From: Thalassia testudinum | Lineage: Eukaryota; Streptophyta; Magnoliopsida; Alismatales; Hydrocharitaceae | NCBI GenBank assembly: GCA_037157565.1 | Contig: JAZHRO010000002.1 | Span: 74,016,001 to 74,080,000, forward strand | Length of the DNA: 64,000 nt | Reading direction: 5' to 3' | Shown here: one piece after another, positions 35,042-47,658 of the stretch | How the letters are laid out: each line of letters opens with the position of its first letter | Position numbering within the stretch: the first letter of the stretch is position 1 | The notes under the pieces: generated by a model | Database searches by the model: none | The model's input: only the letters and a program-made list of their open reading frames with translations | Told to the model about the DNA's origin: nothing | Translations under genes and position numbers: made by a program

Positions 35042-35195
35042 AGTGAGGAGCAAAATAATGTCTTATTCTTCTTTGAAAAATCCTACCTCTCTTTATATAG
35101 AAAGGGGTGGTGGAAAAAGTACAACACAACTCCCTAGGAAATAAAAGAATGTGAAATACACCCTCACAATAACAAATAACTCAAGTCTCTCAACA
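35042..35195 (-). repeat. CopE 3' LTR
   Basis: 154 bp, followed on the right by CTCCCCCTCAGG, the minus-strand polypurine tract. A TATA-like CTATATAAAG lies on the minus strand near 35092-35101. Confidence 0.9.
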
Positions 35196-35229
35196 CTCCC
35201 CCTCAGGTTGGAACATAGATATCAATCAT

Positions 35230-38200
35230 GCTCAACTTGGAGCAACAAGAATCAAATGCTGACTGGTTGAGAGGCTCTGTGAAGATGTCTATAGTCTGAT
35301 CATCAATAGTAACTAGAGTTATCTGCAAATAATCTGTCATGATAAGATCCCGTGTGTAATGACAACCCACTTACAAATATTTAGTGCGTTCATGAAACAT
35401 TGGATTGTTAGCAATATAGGCAGTAGCCACATTATCACAATGCATCTCCATTGTACCATCAATGTGAACATGCAGATCAGCTAAAAGGGACTTTACCCAC
35501 ATAAGCTCTATTGCTGTCTATGCCATGACCCTGTATTCAGATTCTGCACTAGACTAGGAAACAACCTATGTTTTGCTTTTCCAGGTCACTAGATTGCCAA
35601 CTACATATGTGTAGAATCCCATAGTAGACTTTCCATTTGCCAAGCAACCTGCATAATCTACATCAAAATAGGCAACAAGTGACATTGAGGTCTCCCTAAT
35701 AAACAAAAGACCCTGTCCTAGAGCTTTCTTAGCATACCATAGGACCATCATAGCAACCTCCCAATGCTACCTAGTAGGCTTAGCCACAAACTGACTCAAC
35801 CTACCAAATGCAAAAGAAAGATCTGTCCTGGTAATGGTAGGATACAATAACTTGCCCATAAGCTGTCTATATTGCCTATTGTCAACAAGTGGTGACTCTG
35901 GATCATATAGATGTGCTTTTGGATCCGTGGGCATATTATCTGGTTTTGCTCCAAGCATACCAACCAGCTATAAGATGTCAAGAGCATACTTCCTCTGAGA
36001 TAGAACACCTTTCCGGCTGCGTGTTACCTCTATTCCCAGCAAGTACCTCAAAGGGACCTAAGTCCATCACAAACTGTACTGCCAGGAGTGCCTTGATGTG
36101 CCTAATCTCATTAGTGTCATCTCCTGTATCAATAAGATCATCCACATACACAAGAATGACTACCACTCCACTCTCTGTTTTCCTGGCAAATAGAGTGATC
36201 TGCAAATAACCTTTGAAATCCATCAGCCTCAATAACCTAGGATAACTTCTAAAACCTGGGATAACTCCTAAAACCACGCACGGGAACTCTGCTTAAGCTC
36301 ATAAATGGCTTTCCTCATACGACACACACACTCCCCCTAACGCTCATAGCCTGGTGGTTATTGCATATATACCTCCTCCTCCAAATCATCATACAAGACA
36401 TTTTTCACATCTAATTAATGAAGCTACTAGTCATAGTGAATTGCAACTACAATAAGTATCCACATCGTGGAGAGACAGGTCACAGGGGAGGTGTCAAAAA
36501 AGTATACTCCATATGTCTAACTAAACCCCTTTGCCACTAATCTTAGTTTGTATATAACAATAAATCCATCAAGATGAAACTTTAAGAGCAAACACCCATC
36601 TACATCCAACAAGACTGGCTCCATAAGGAAGCAAAGCAAGTTCCCAAGTGCCTCCGCTCTAGAGAGCGGCCATCTCCTCCGTGGCTTGACGCCATTTTGG
36701 ATGAAACATGGCCTCCTAGTAGGTAGCTAGCACAGTAGTAAAGACAAAAGCTTGGCAAAACGTGGTGAAAGCTGTACCTAGACTATCAATCTGTAAGCTC
36801 CCTGCCAAGTAGTATCTGGCACAAGACCTGAGGACCTTCCAAACAGCAATCGGAAGATCAAGATCTGCAGAGTCTATCAACACATCCTCCTTTGTAACAC
36901 TAGGCACATCCTCTTGTGCAGTATGAAGCTAAGATTGACCTGTATCAACACTATGCAAATAACTATCAATGTTCAAAGAACCTGAGCTCACCTGAGACTG
37001 GGAGGCTGGTGTCGCTGCTGATGACAACTATAGGCCCATTATATTTTAGTTTAAAAGGAGCAGTAGTAGTAGCACGCTCAGTATCAAGTATAGCCCCAAA
37101 TGGAACAGGAGGAATGGGCATACGTGCAGCCTTAGAGTATGGGGACAACTCACCCCTAGACATGAAGAAAGGTATAGCCTCATGAAACATAACATTAGCG
37201 CTAACATAATGACGAGAATTATGTGGATCAAAACACTTATACCCTCTTTGAGTTCATGAATATCCCAAGACAACACACTTGGCTGCCCTAGGTGCCAGTT
37301 TATCCTGCCCTGCACTATGAATGTGGACAAAGGAGATGCACCCAAAAATTCGAGGAATCACAGGAAACAATAGACTACTAGGATACAGAAACCGCAATGG
37401 GATTTGCTCACGAATAACAGCATTTGGCATCTTGTTGATAAGAAAACAAACTGTAAGAACATCCCCCAGTACAAAGCAGGCAAAGCATGGCGTGTCAATA
37501 GGATGCATGTCACATCAAGAAGGTGCATGTGCTTCCTCTCAACAACACCATTCTGGTAAGAGGTGAGCATAGGTGATTTGATGAATAATACCACTCACAC
37601 CAAAAAACTGATGGAGTCGAAATTAGTAAATTCTAAAGCATTTTCAAATTGAAACATTTTAATAGTATCAGAAAATTAGATTTTTATTTTCGCAACAAAA
37701 TTTTCAATAATACTCTCAACATCAAATTTATTCTTCAAGAGAAACAACCATGTAAGTCTAGAAAAATCATCTACAAGAATCACAAAATAATGATGACCAA
37801 ATCTATCAGGAATACGACTTGACCCCCATACATCCATATGAATCAAGTCAAACATGCAACTACTCAAGAGTGACGAGAAGCTAGAAAGCCGGCACGATAG
37901 TGCATATCAAGTTGACAAGCATCACAAGTAATGGTAATACTGGAAGGTATGTGGGGTAGTACACACCTTAGTCAATCCAAGGGAAGATGGCCAAGACGAA
38001 GGTGTCATGGATGAGAGATCCAGAAGCCAAGGCAACCTCCACCTAACCCATAGCAGCAATAGTAACAGGAGAACGGCTCAAGCGATAAACCTCCCCCCTT
38101 CTTCATGTCCCCTACCAATCATCCTCCCTGTGAGCTAATCTTGCAAGACACAAGAATGAGCATTAAAGATTGCCCGACAATTTAGCTCACATGTAATTCT

Positions 38201-39408
38201 ACTAACTGAAAGTAGACTACGTGAAAATTTTGGCATATATAACACATTTAGTAGATTCAGGCTGAAAGAAATGGACACCTCCCCCTTCCCAACAACTTGG
38301 GATAACCTGCCATCTGTTACCTGTACTGTCCTACTTGGGGCAATAGGTTTCAACTCTAAAAATTCACCATGATCACCACACAAATGTCTGGAAGCACCTA
38401 ATTCAACTAACCAACCACCAGTAGAAATAGAACAAACAACCTCTGTACCTGAAATAGAGGCAGTAGCTGCCGTCTCTAGAGTAGCTATCTCGAACAGCTG
38501 ACTAAACTTCTGCAATAACTCATCAAATTCTGCTCGTGAGATGATGTCTCCAGGAACATCTCCCTTAGTAGGCTAATGTGCAATAACTGCCTTCCTGTGC
38601 TTCTGCCAGCAGGTAGCCTCAGAATGGCCTAAACGACCACATTAGGTGCATGGTGTACAAGTGCGACCTCCAGATGCATGCCCACAACCACGACCACGAG
38701 TAGAAGGGCCACCTCTTCCACATCCAGAAGCAGCAACCAAAGCAGTAGTCTAACCTGTGGTCTCTATTGGAGGGACAGAAACAACAATCCTACTCAGCCT
38801 ATTATAGGTCTCTAAAAAGGGGAGCTCAAACAGGATAAGAATCTGGTCTTATGCTGCAGCAAAGCTTTGGACCCAAACTGGAGAGGAAAAGAGAAACAAC
38901 CAGCTCTTTCTTGAACTCACACCAAGAAGAGAAACAACATCCCAGCCTATAGGAATTATTCCTCTCCAACAGACCTTTCATCTGAGAATAGTACTAAGCC
39001 AAAGACCAACCCTCCTGTCGTAGCTGAAACAACTCGTAATAGATCTGAAATACACGTACGAAATTCTTCTCCTGAGAATGTCTCAGCAAGAGACTCCCAC
39101 ATCTGATTGGCAATCGGATAGTACATAATCTCATCGCCTATCCTGGAAATAATCGAATTCATCATCCAGGTACATACCATAACATTGTCTCTATCCCATA
39201 AGGCATTGCCTCCTATTTTGTCTATTGGCTTAGGCTATTTCAAAATCTTCTCCTTGCCATGACCTCGACCAATCATCAAAAACATTTGGGACTACCACGA
39301 ATAATTGGTCTCATCTAACTTGATCATCAGGCCAAAGAAAGGACTCTTGTAATTCCTGGTGTCCACAGAAGAGTCCGATGTAACCTCGGATGAACCAGAG
39401 GATGCCAT
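35230..39408 (-). pseudogene. CopE gag-pol, decayed
   Basis: Gag starts at a minus ATG (39406-39408, MASSGSSEV) and retains IGDEIMYYPIANQMWESLAE (39.1 kb). The protease site reads VELGASRHLCG where a DSGAS triad is expected, so the catalytic Asp is lost. Integrase pieces (DLIHMDVWGSSRIPDRFGHH, 37.7-37.9 kb), the RT motif VYVDDLIDTGDD (36.13 kb) and RNase H AYFDVDYAGC (35.7 kb) follow in order. Many stops and shifts break the frame. It would have been a single polyprotein. Confidence 0.9.
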
Positions 39409-39611
39409 GGTGCTGTAACATGACCTCCAATGCATAACATCAGAGCCTCAAACCATTTTTTAGATCTAAAAAATCATAGAATATGGGATCTAAACAGTGT
39501 GTTTAGATCATGGAACAAGCATGAACAGTATAGCAACTCCCTTTAATATTTTGTTAATCAAGAAGAGTCACCTCTCCCTATAAACGCCCTACAAGAGGAC
39601 CAAACGAAGGG

Positions 39612-42600
39612 AGTGAGAAAATGACCAAATTCATTCATCTCAGAAACCCTACCTATCTTTATATATAGAGAGAGGTAGGAATAATTACAACTTAATCCCA
39701 CAAAAGTGAACAAACATAGACATAAGCAAAATGACCGAAGGGGCTCAATAAGCTGCTGCATAGATATCAATCATGCTCAGTTTGAAACAACAGACATCAA
39801 ATGAAGAACGAGCCAAAGGCTTGGTGAAGATATCTATCATCTGATCATCTAAAGTCACCTGAGTGGTATATAACAAACCTTTCTGGATCAAGTCTCATGT
39901 ATAATGGCAATCCACCCCACATGTTTGGTGCGCTAATGAAACATGGGGTTATTTGCGATGTATGTAGCAACTCGATTATCGCATCGCATCTCCATAAGCC
40001 CATCAAGCTACACGTGTAGATCTGTCAGTAATGGTCACACCTATATCAATTCTGTAGCCGTTTGTGCCATCGCCCTATACTCAGACTTGTCACTTGATCT
40101 GGGTACTACCGCCTGCGTATTATTTCTCCAAGTAACCAGATTCCTGGCTACATACGTACAGCAACCTACAATGGATTTCATGTCATCTAGGCAGCCTACA
40201 TAGTCAGCATTAAAGTAAGCCACCACAGTCATGGATGTCCCTCTGGTAAACAAAAGCTCCTACCTTAGTGCTTTCTTCAAGTATTTAGCACCATCATGGC
40301 AGCATCTCAGTGCTACTTGGTCGAACTATCCATAAACTGACTGAGCTTACCCACTACAAGTGAGATGTCTGGCCTAGTAATAGTCAAGTATAATAGCCTA
40401 CCAACTAACTACCCATACTACCTACTATCCACTACCTTTGACTCTATCATATAGTCGTGCCTTGGGGTCTATAGAAATATTTGCTAATTTGGCATACAAC
40501 ATACCAGTCTCCCTCAATATATACAGTGCATACTTTGGGACAAAACGATGGCACTCCTGTAAGCTACCTCTATCCCAAGAAAGTATCTGAGTATGCCCAA
40601 ATCCTTCATGACAAACTGCACTGCCAAGCGCTGCTTAATCTCTGTAACACCTGCAACATCATCTTTTGTGACCATCAAATCATCAATGTAAACTAGGAAT
40701 ACCACTACTCCTTTACCTATCTTCCTAACAAACAGGGAATGATCAGCAGATGATCTCTGGAACCCCACAAACTCCACGATAGCTTTTGAAACTACACTCT
40801 GGGACTCTGCTTAAGGCCACAAATGACCTACTTCAACCTACATACACACTTCCCTACATCTCATAACTAGGTGGCTACTGCATGTATACCTCCTCCTGCA
40901 AATCACCATACAGAAATACATTCTTCACGCTTAACTAGTGAAACTTCCAACCATTGTGCACTACAACTGAAACAAGAATCCTAGTTGTAGAGAGATGAGC
41001 AACTGAGGAAAGTGTCAAAGAAGTCCACTCCATATGTCTAAGTGAACCCTTTAGCCACTAAGCGAGCCTTGTATCTGGCAATCAACCCATATGGTTTGTA
41101 CTTTAGGGCAAACACCCACCGGCACCTAACAACAGTGGCTCCCTCAGGTACTGCAATAAGCACCCAGATACCATGAGATCGCAAAGCAATCTTATCATCC
41201 ATGGCCTGATGCCACTATGGATCAAGCATGACCTATTGATGACTGGAAGGAATCTTTGTAGCAGAAAAAGCCTGACAAAACTGGCCAAATGCAGTCCCCA
41301 GACTGTTTATAAGAACTACTCCTGTATAAGGATATCTAGGGCAATGGCGAGGCACCTTCCGAATGGCAATTGGAAGGTCAAGATCATCTAGCAAATCCCC
41401 CTTTAAAGGCTTCGAAGTTGATGCTGGACCTACTGGATCCCCACTAAGCACAATATCATCAGTAGATAAACTATCAACACTCACCTGCACAGAAGGAAAT
41501 CCTCCACTATCATCCTGGGAACTCCCTGCATCATTACTGTGAACATCTCCTGTGGACATCTGAGGCTGTGGTGGAGCAGGATCAGAGGAAGAGGATACCT
41601 ATCGATATGTAATAAGAAGCCTGTAAGTGACTAGAGTCTCATGAAATCGCTTAGGCTTAGAGGGTGCTAACTCAGATGGTAAAGACCCAGTATCAGTGAT
41701 GGGAATCGCTCCTAGTGTTACAGGTGGAATGGGCATGGGAGCCTTAGTAAGCTCAGGAGAAAGATGTCTCCTAGCAGTAGAAAAGTACAAAACTGACTCA
41801 TAAAAGGTGACATCTGCACTGACATAGTGACCTCCTCCAATAGGATCATAACATCAATACCCTTTCTAAGTCCACGAATACCCAAGAAAAATAGACTTAA
41901 TTGCGCAAGGAGCAAGTTTATCCCTGTTGGGTCCATGGATATGCGCAAATGCAATGCATCCAAAAACTTAAGGAGGCACTCCAAATAGATCATTATCAGG
42001 ACACAAGATGGAGTAGGAAATTTGCTCATCGAGAACAATGGACGACATCCGATTGATAAGGTAACACGTAGTCAATACCGCATCTCCCTAGTATTTATCA
42101 GGTACATTATTCTGAATCAAGAGAGTTCATGCAACATCAAGAATGTGTATGCTTTCGTTCTGCCACACCATTCTGTTGGGATGTATGAGTATAGGCAATG
42201 CCACCGACATGCTGTCGGCAAGGGTATTTCGGTGAGGGGGTCGTGTCAACACAATAGAAGCGTCGATTTACAGGTGTGCCGCCGCGAGAGTTTAAAATCT
42301 GGAGGAAACAAGGGAAGGCTGGACACACACACACAACAGACACACTTTAAATTTTATCAGCACGGCATCAAAATTGGCATTTCGAACCTTGAGTGTAGGT
42401 AGTCTAATGAATGATGCCATGCTCACGATAGAAGGTGCATAGTGAAGTTGGTGCAGAACTCCAATGCATTGTCTAATCTAATGGTCTTCACCTTTGCCTT
42501 ATACTGAGTCTTGATCTTTGCTAAAAAGCACGAATCATGTCGCTTGCCTCATATTTGGCCGCTAACATAAATATCCAGGTAAGACGAGGAAATCATCCAC

Positions 42601-44178
42601 AATAGTCAAATAGTATATGTGTCCGAGATGATCTGGATCCTGACTCCTAGGAAAGGTACTCCTATGACGCTTCCCAACCTGACATGCCTTACACTGAAAA
42701 GTGGCAGTAGGAGAAATCTGTGGCAGCATCCATCTAAGCTTCAGCAGAGGAAGATGACCAAACCTGAGATACCGCAAGTAGCCAGTGGCACCTCCTGAAG
42801 AGAGGGAAGCATTCTTACATAAGGCGATTACAGAAGATGAGAGACACCACCTTCCTCACGACCACATCCAATGGTACGTCCGGTGAGAATATCCTTAAAA
42901 GGGACATAGCATCAAAGATTGCCCTACAATTCAACTCCTTCATAATCTTACTCACTGATAGTAAACTCAATGGGAAGTTAGGGGCTAAAAGAACATTCTC
43001 AAACTTCAAGTGTGGGGCTACACGAACCTCCTCCTGACCATATATGGGTACCTGCCTCCCATCAGCAACCTGTACAAGTCTACCTAGTGGAACCGGGTGA
43101 ATAGTAGTGAATTATCTCTCATCACCACAAATACGCTGAGAAGCTCCTGAATCAACAAGCCAATCTGCATCTCCTACTCGAGACAAACAAGTTAAACCTA
43201 CTTAGGAAGCCCCATACTGCCTATACAACTGGAGTAATGTCTTATATTCACTCCTAGAGACAGCAACCATATCAAATATCTCCCCTATTACTACAGATGT
43301 TGCATAATCTGTGGTTGGAATTATCTTCTCCTTAGCCTCTAGTCAAAGAACAGTATGATCCTAATCATGAATTCCCATAGTCATCATACACATCTGTGAC
43401 CATCAAGAATAATGCATCTCATCTGATTCCATCCTGGGATTAAGAAATAGGCTCTCACACTCAAATTCAAATAACATCATACTAACTTTAACCATGAAAC
43501 CAAAAATAACATGGAGAAACAATAGATCATTAAATCATCGAACATATATAAATCACCAAATCAGCAGATTAAACTTCAGACATGGATTTTTGGGCAAATG
43601 GGGACCCAAAACCCGTGTCAAAGATCGCGTAAAGACCCCTACTTGCAATAGGGATGTGTGTTGGAGCCTAGATGGGCCCCAGCGACACCCACAAGGGGAC
43701 CTTGCTCCTCTTCACTGGCTACTAATGCTTGGAAGCACCAACAGTGCAGGGCTACCGGTGGCTGGAAGCACCATTAGTGCCCTTACGCTACCAGTTATGC
43801 GTAGCAGTCATAGGCGATGGTGCCTGCAAACATGGCTGGCGCTGCCTGCAAGGGGCGACCTAGGCTACAGAGATGGTCGGCGCTACTTGTAAGTGGTGGC
43901 GCTGCTTATTGGAGAGGGGATGGCGCTGGCCGGTGAGAGGAGGGGCCGATGGATAGGGTTAAGGTGTAGGGTTTGGAGGGCTAGATGCTTGGTGGGATAC
44001 CTGAACCCAATCTAGGATCACACTTTGATACGAAGTGGGAGAAAATAATTAAATTCATTCATCTCAAAAACCCTACCTCTCTTCATATAGAGAGAAAGGC
44101 GGGAACAATTACAACTCAACCACACATAAAAGCGAAAACAAGCATAGATATAAGCAAAACGACTGAAGGGGCTCAACA
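39612..44178 (-). mobile_element. CopD: copia element in the CopE leader
   Basis: LTRs 39612-39750 and 44034-44178 (AGTG.GAGAAAAT ... GAAGGGGCTCAA). The target duplication is AAGGG (39607-39611) and GAGGG (44179-44183), one mismatch. The primer site at 44022-44033 is decayed (minus TTCGTATCAAAG). Its leader is like that of CopJ. Confidence 0.85.
39760..43450 (-). pseudogene. CopD gag remnant and pol, decayed
   Basis: Most of gag is missing. The protease site DWLIDSGASQRICGD (about 43.15 kb) is intact, followed by LLSVSKIMKELNCRAIFD, a zinc-binding pre-integrase piece with CKACQVGKRHRSTFPR (42.68 kb), RT with LVYIDDLMVT (40.69 kb) and MKDLGILRYFLGIEV, and RNase H with AYFNADYVGCLDD (40.21 kb). 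Numerous stops separate these. Confidence 0.88.
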
Positions 44179-44183
44179 GAGGG

Positions 44184-44526
44184 AGGAGGATGTCAAAGAC
44201 ACCCCTACCAGTCGTGTAATGAAAGCCCATGTGGATTGTGCTAAGTGAAAGGAAGAAGGGGGCGACGCCTGACCCACGGCGCAGGCAGCCTGGTTGGTCC
44301 CAACATTGCTGCCAGCGACAGCACTGGCTCGATCAAGCCACCGCTAGTGGTCTGTCGACGACGAGGGTAAGCCTCCTCCTCCTTGCCAACAACCCTATCG
44401 ACATTGACAAGGTCAGGCAGTGCCAGTTAGGGAGGCAGCAATAGTGAACGAGGGCTGCCGAAGATGGAGAGGGGTTGAGGTGGAGAGGTCAGAGGCTTAT
44501 TTTAGTGGTGATACCTAGGGCACCAA
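44184..44526 (-). other. CopE leader segment between CopD and SireF
   Basis: GC-richer non-coding sequence belonging to the CopE 5' leader. Short frames here are not genes. Confidence 0.6.
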
Positions 44527-44531
44527 TCTAG

Positions 44532-46148
44532 TGAAATTGCACTAGAGGGGGGGTGAATAGTGAAATTATATAGTATTGTAATACAACAATTTCAATCACA
44601 CAATATACTCAATTATTTTTAGGTGGAAACCCAAGATGGGTGAAAACCACCACCTAAGCCAATCTCTTGACTTAGGATTTTCGATCACAAGGTGATCAAT
44701 CCACTAACCACACTACTTAAACGAGGGTAGTGTACCTCAATTACAATTCCCACCTCCGATCCCTAAATGGAGGTTTCTCTCTTCAAGATGAAGAGACGGG
44801 GACCCGACAGGCCGGATACCCAAAATACAGAAATTAACAAGTAAAAATAACACCTATAGAGCACCCCAATAATTTAGTTGCTTTCTTATCTACTAAGCAT
44901 GAAAAGAACTCCCTGATGATTTGCAGAACGGAGCGAGCCGGGAGTATGGATTTGCCCTTTGATCAGAGTATTAGCACAGCACAAGGGCAAGATGGAGCTT
45001 AGAGTAGTGAGCAAGAGATTTTTCTAATGGAATTGTATCTCAAGAGGTGTGTTTTGCCAAAGAAGAGTTGTAGTCTATTTATAGGCAAGTTTGGAACCTT
45101 CAAGAACACTTGGGAGAGCTCTTCTAGCCGTTGGAGACAAATCCCAAGAGTTTAGGACGAAATCCACACAAAATCAGGGTAATGATGATTCTGACAGCAA
45201 TATCAGACGTCTAATTATAGGATCAGACGTCTTATAGGACGTCTGATTTTTCCTATGGTCGTCTAATCTTGCAGGACATCCTTAACGGACTCTATTGGAT
45301 CAAAAGAAGGACGTCTGATATTATGTCATAAGACGTCTGAATATTTTACTGGACGTCTAATGAATGGTGCATTGGTTCCTGTTATCATCGGATCCAAACA
45401 GGGTTCTAGGTTTAAAGGATCAGACGTCGTTACGGACGTCTGAGGACATTACCAGACGTCTGGAAACCTAAATACTCTTCCTTCCTACTTCTGCCAAAAG
45501 ATTATGTGGCCGTAGAGAGATACGCACAGAAAATCATGGCCAACGGTTCAAAGACAGACGTCTGGAAGTGTGTCAAGACGTCTGGAAATTGTTTTTGCCT
45601 ACGGAAAGTCTAACGGTTAGTATGAGGACGTCTGGGTAAATAATTAGACGTCTGTGAACGGTTATCGACGTCTGAAAGTGAAGTCCTTCGACTGATGTTT
45701 ATGAGGAGACGGACAAAGGCAGAGATATTTGAAATTAGACGTCTGATAAACATGTCAGACGTCTTATGATGGAAAATCAGACGTCTGGACTGTTTACTGG
45801 ACGTCTGATAAAAGTATAAGTGTTGGGTTTTTTTGTTTCTAATTTATCCTAAGTGTAGAGAGCCTAAGTTAGCTATTTATAGGTTATGTTTGGGGGCTCT
45901 TTACAATATTTCTAGACTCAAATAAGATGAAAATTACAACCTTTGAAAGTTTACATGAAAAAAGCCTAAGACCTAATACTTATGCTACTCGTCTTCACGC
46001 TTTTAATCTCCCGTCTTGGAAAGCTTTTTTGAAATCCTGCAAATATGTTATTATAGAGAGAAAACAATATGCTACGCTTTATTTATTATTTCATTTTCTT
46101 CATTTTGTAAAATCATCAAAATATTATATATGAGTAGTTGAACTAACA
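44532..46148 (-). repeat. SireF 3' LTR
   Basis: 1617 bp. Starts TGAAATTGCACTAG and ends GTTGAACTAACA on the plus strand. It holds the AGACGTCT array at 45204-45808 between two minus-strand TATA boxes (45076-45083 and 45874-45881). Differences from the 5' LTR include AACCCAAGATGG/AACCCAAAATGG, GCCGGGAG/GCCGGAAG and ATTTGCCC/ATTTACCC. Confidence 0.95.
45204..45808. promoter_or_regulatory. AGACGTCT palindrome array in SireF 3' LTR
   Basis: Seventeen exact GACGTCT words in about 605 bp, most as (C/T)AGACGTCTG, plus GTCGTCT, GACGTCG and GACATCC variants. It lies upstream of the proximal TATA in element sense. Palindromic multi-copy motifs in LTRs have been described for Sireviruses; this exact word is not one I recall. 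Confidence 0.85.
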
Positions 46149-46162
46149 ATCTCCCCCTTTTT
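46149..46162 (-). other. SireF polypurine tract
   Basis: The minus strand reads AAAAAGGGGGAGAT, directly before the 3' LTR start TGTTAGTTC. A second, shorter purine run lies near 46297-46310. Confidence 0.8.
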
Positions 46163-46551
46163 GATGATTTTCAAAATATAGCTGTAGGTTCCTCTTTCCT
46201 CCCCCTAAAGGTTGTACTTAATAGCCTTTATCTATTTAAGAAGGTTGTTTTTATATTATTCCTTAAATTTTTTTTTTTTTTTTTTACCTACATTCTTCTC
46301 CCCCTTTTTGAATATCATCATGAGGGGTTGTTAAAGGGAGTCAAAATCCAAACTACAAGAGTGATATCTACAAAGTAGAGTGCGTGACTAAAATTGCATG
46401 TTTAAAAGATGACAAGGCATTAAGGAAAATTGATTAGGAATAGAAATATTTAAGCATGGACTAGCTATTTGTTCCCAAAAATATTAAGTACAGGGTCAAG
46501 GCCCCTTAATACAAACTTAGAATAAAAGATAGAAAAATAGAAGCACTAAAA

Positions 46552-47658
46552 CTATTCTTCTTGCTCTTGGCGGCGGCGGCGACGAGCGGGTCCTTGTCCT
46601 ATCTGCAAATTTTGAACATCTGATCTAAGTTCGTCGATGTCGCGTCGCATGCTTCCCATGTAGGTGTACATCTCGCCGGTTCGACGCAGCAAAAGGGAGA
46701 TGCCGGAGGAGAGGGAATCTGTGGCTGGATCCCATGCTTCATCAAAGCTCGAGCGGGGAGCTTCTATTTGAAGGGGCCGTGGTTCATGGAAGTCTGGAAA
46801 GGGTGGAAGGGGCTCTTCTTCCATGGGTTCGTCGGCGGGCTCAAGATGTTCTCTAAGTATATGCATCTTGGCGGCTGTGGCCCGGTTGTAAGGCTCAATT
46901 TTCTTGTCAACTGCTTGGTCAGTTATGGAAATCCGATGGGATGAAAAGATTTTGGATAGAATAGACCCAAACGGAAGTGATGCCCCATGGTCCTCATTCA
47001 TGACGCGAACAATGAGGCGGCAATAATTGAAAGGAATATGACGAACGGCCGCAAAAAGGAGAGCCTTGTGTTGGCGTGAGATGTAATCAAAACCTCCTGA
47101 TTTGTTTAGGAGGTCCCACCGAAAAATGCGAGAGAGTAGACGTGGAAGGGGTTTGAGATTTTTGCACGGTAGAGTGCCAAGGTTTTCAACATATTTTTCC
47201 GGGAGAACTAACTCTTGATTGATGATTTCTGGGTCGTATTGCCTCAGAATGTCATTGAAATCATTTCCCTCATTGGGGATGGCTAGAAGGTCAGAGATAG
47301 TTTCAGATGTGATGTGTATTTCACGACCAAATAGGCGGGTATGGAGTTCAAGTTCATCGTTGCTGTAGTCCTCAACGATGTTGGCATAAAAGAGACGGCA
47401 AAGATCAGGGAACACACCAAGAGTTCCAATGCCGGAGTGGAATTGACGGTCAAAATATTGAAAAAGATGGAGAGTTTGGAAGTGTTCCCGAAGGTTCAAA
47501 TGGGCAAAATCATTCCAAACAATAAAACGAGGGCATTTAACTTTGGCATTCGCGAAACGACGAAATCGCTGCCTAGCGATGTCACCCCGCAATTGATCTG
47601 CCAAATAAGTGGAAGAGGAACTGGAAGATCCCTCAACTTGCTTCCTACGGGGAGGCAT
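46552..47658 (-). CDS. SireF ORF3, putative plant transposon protein
   Basis: An intact 368-residue frame downstream of pol, same strand. The N-terminus is basic and Ser-rich (MPPRRKQVEGSSSSSS). The centre (about residues 35-250, including FRRFANAKVKCPRF, RLFYANIVEDYSNDEL and EIHITSETISDLLAIPNE) resembles the putative plant transposon protein domain often found in the extra ORF of plant LTR elements. The C-terminus has a Pro/Glu-rich linker, a short coiled coil (MRRDIDELRSDVQNLQ) and an Arg-rich tail (ARRRRRQEQEE). No signal peptide or membrane segment is evident, so an envelope role is not supported. Function unknown. It is the only full-length intact ORF of the element apart from the RT part. 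Confidence 0.8.
   Translation of the reverse strand: MPPRRKQVEGSSSSSSTYLADQLRGDIARQRFRRFANAKVKCPRFIVWNDFAHLNLREHFQTLHLFQYFDRQFHSGIGTLGVFPDLCRLFYANIVEDYSNDELELHTRLFGREIHITSETISDLLAIPNEGNDFNDILRQYDPEIINQELVLPEKYVENLGTLPCKNLKPLPRLLSRIFRWDLLNKSGGFDYISRQHKALLFAAVRHIPFNYCRLIVRVMNEDHGASLPFGSILSKIFSSHRISITDQAVDKKIEPYNRATAAKMHILREHLEPADEPMEEEPLPPFPDFHEPRPLQIEAPRSSFDEAWDPATDSLSSGISLLLRRTGEMYTYMGSMRRDIDELRSDVQNLQIGQGPARRRRRQEQEE

Noticed and set aside
45204..45808. Regularly repeated short word resembling a CRISPR array
   Set aside because: Repeat is 8-12 bp, spacing irregular, setting is a plant LTR. Not CRISPR.
45927..46133. A 68-residue frame repeated exactly at 55365-55571
   Set aside because: Part of the identical SireF LTRs, on the strand opposite to the element. 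Not evidence of a gene.
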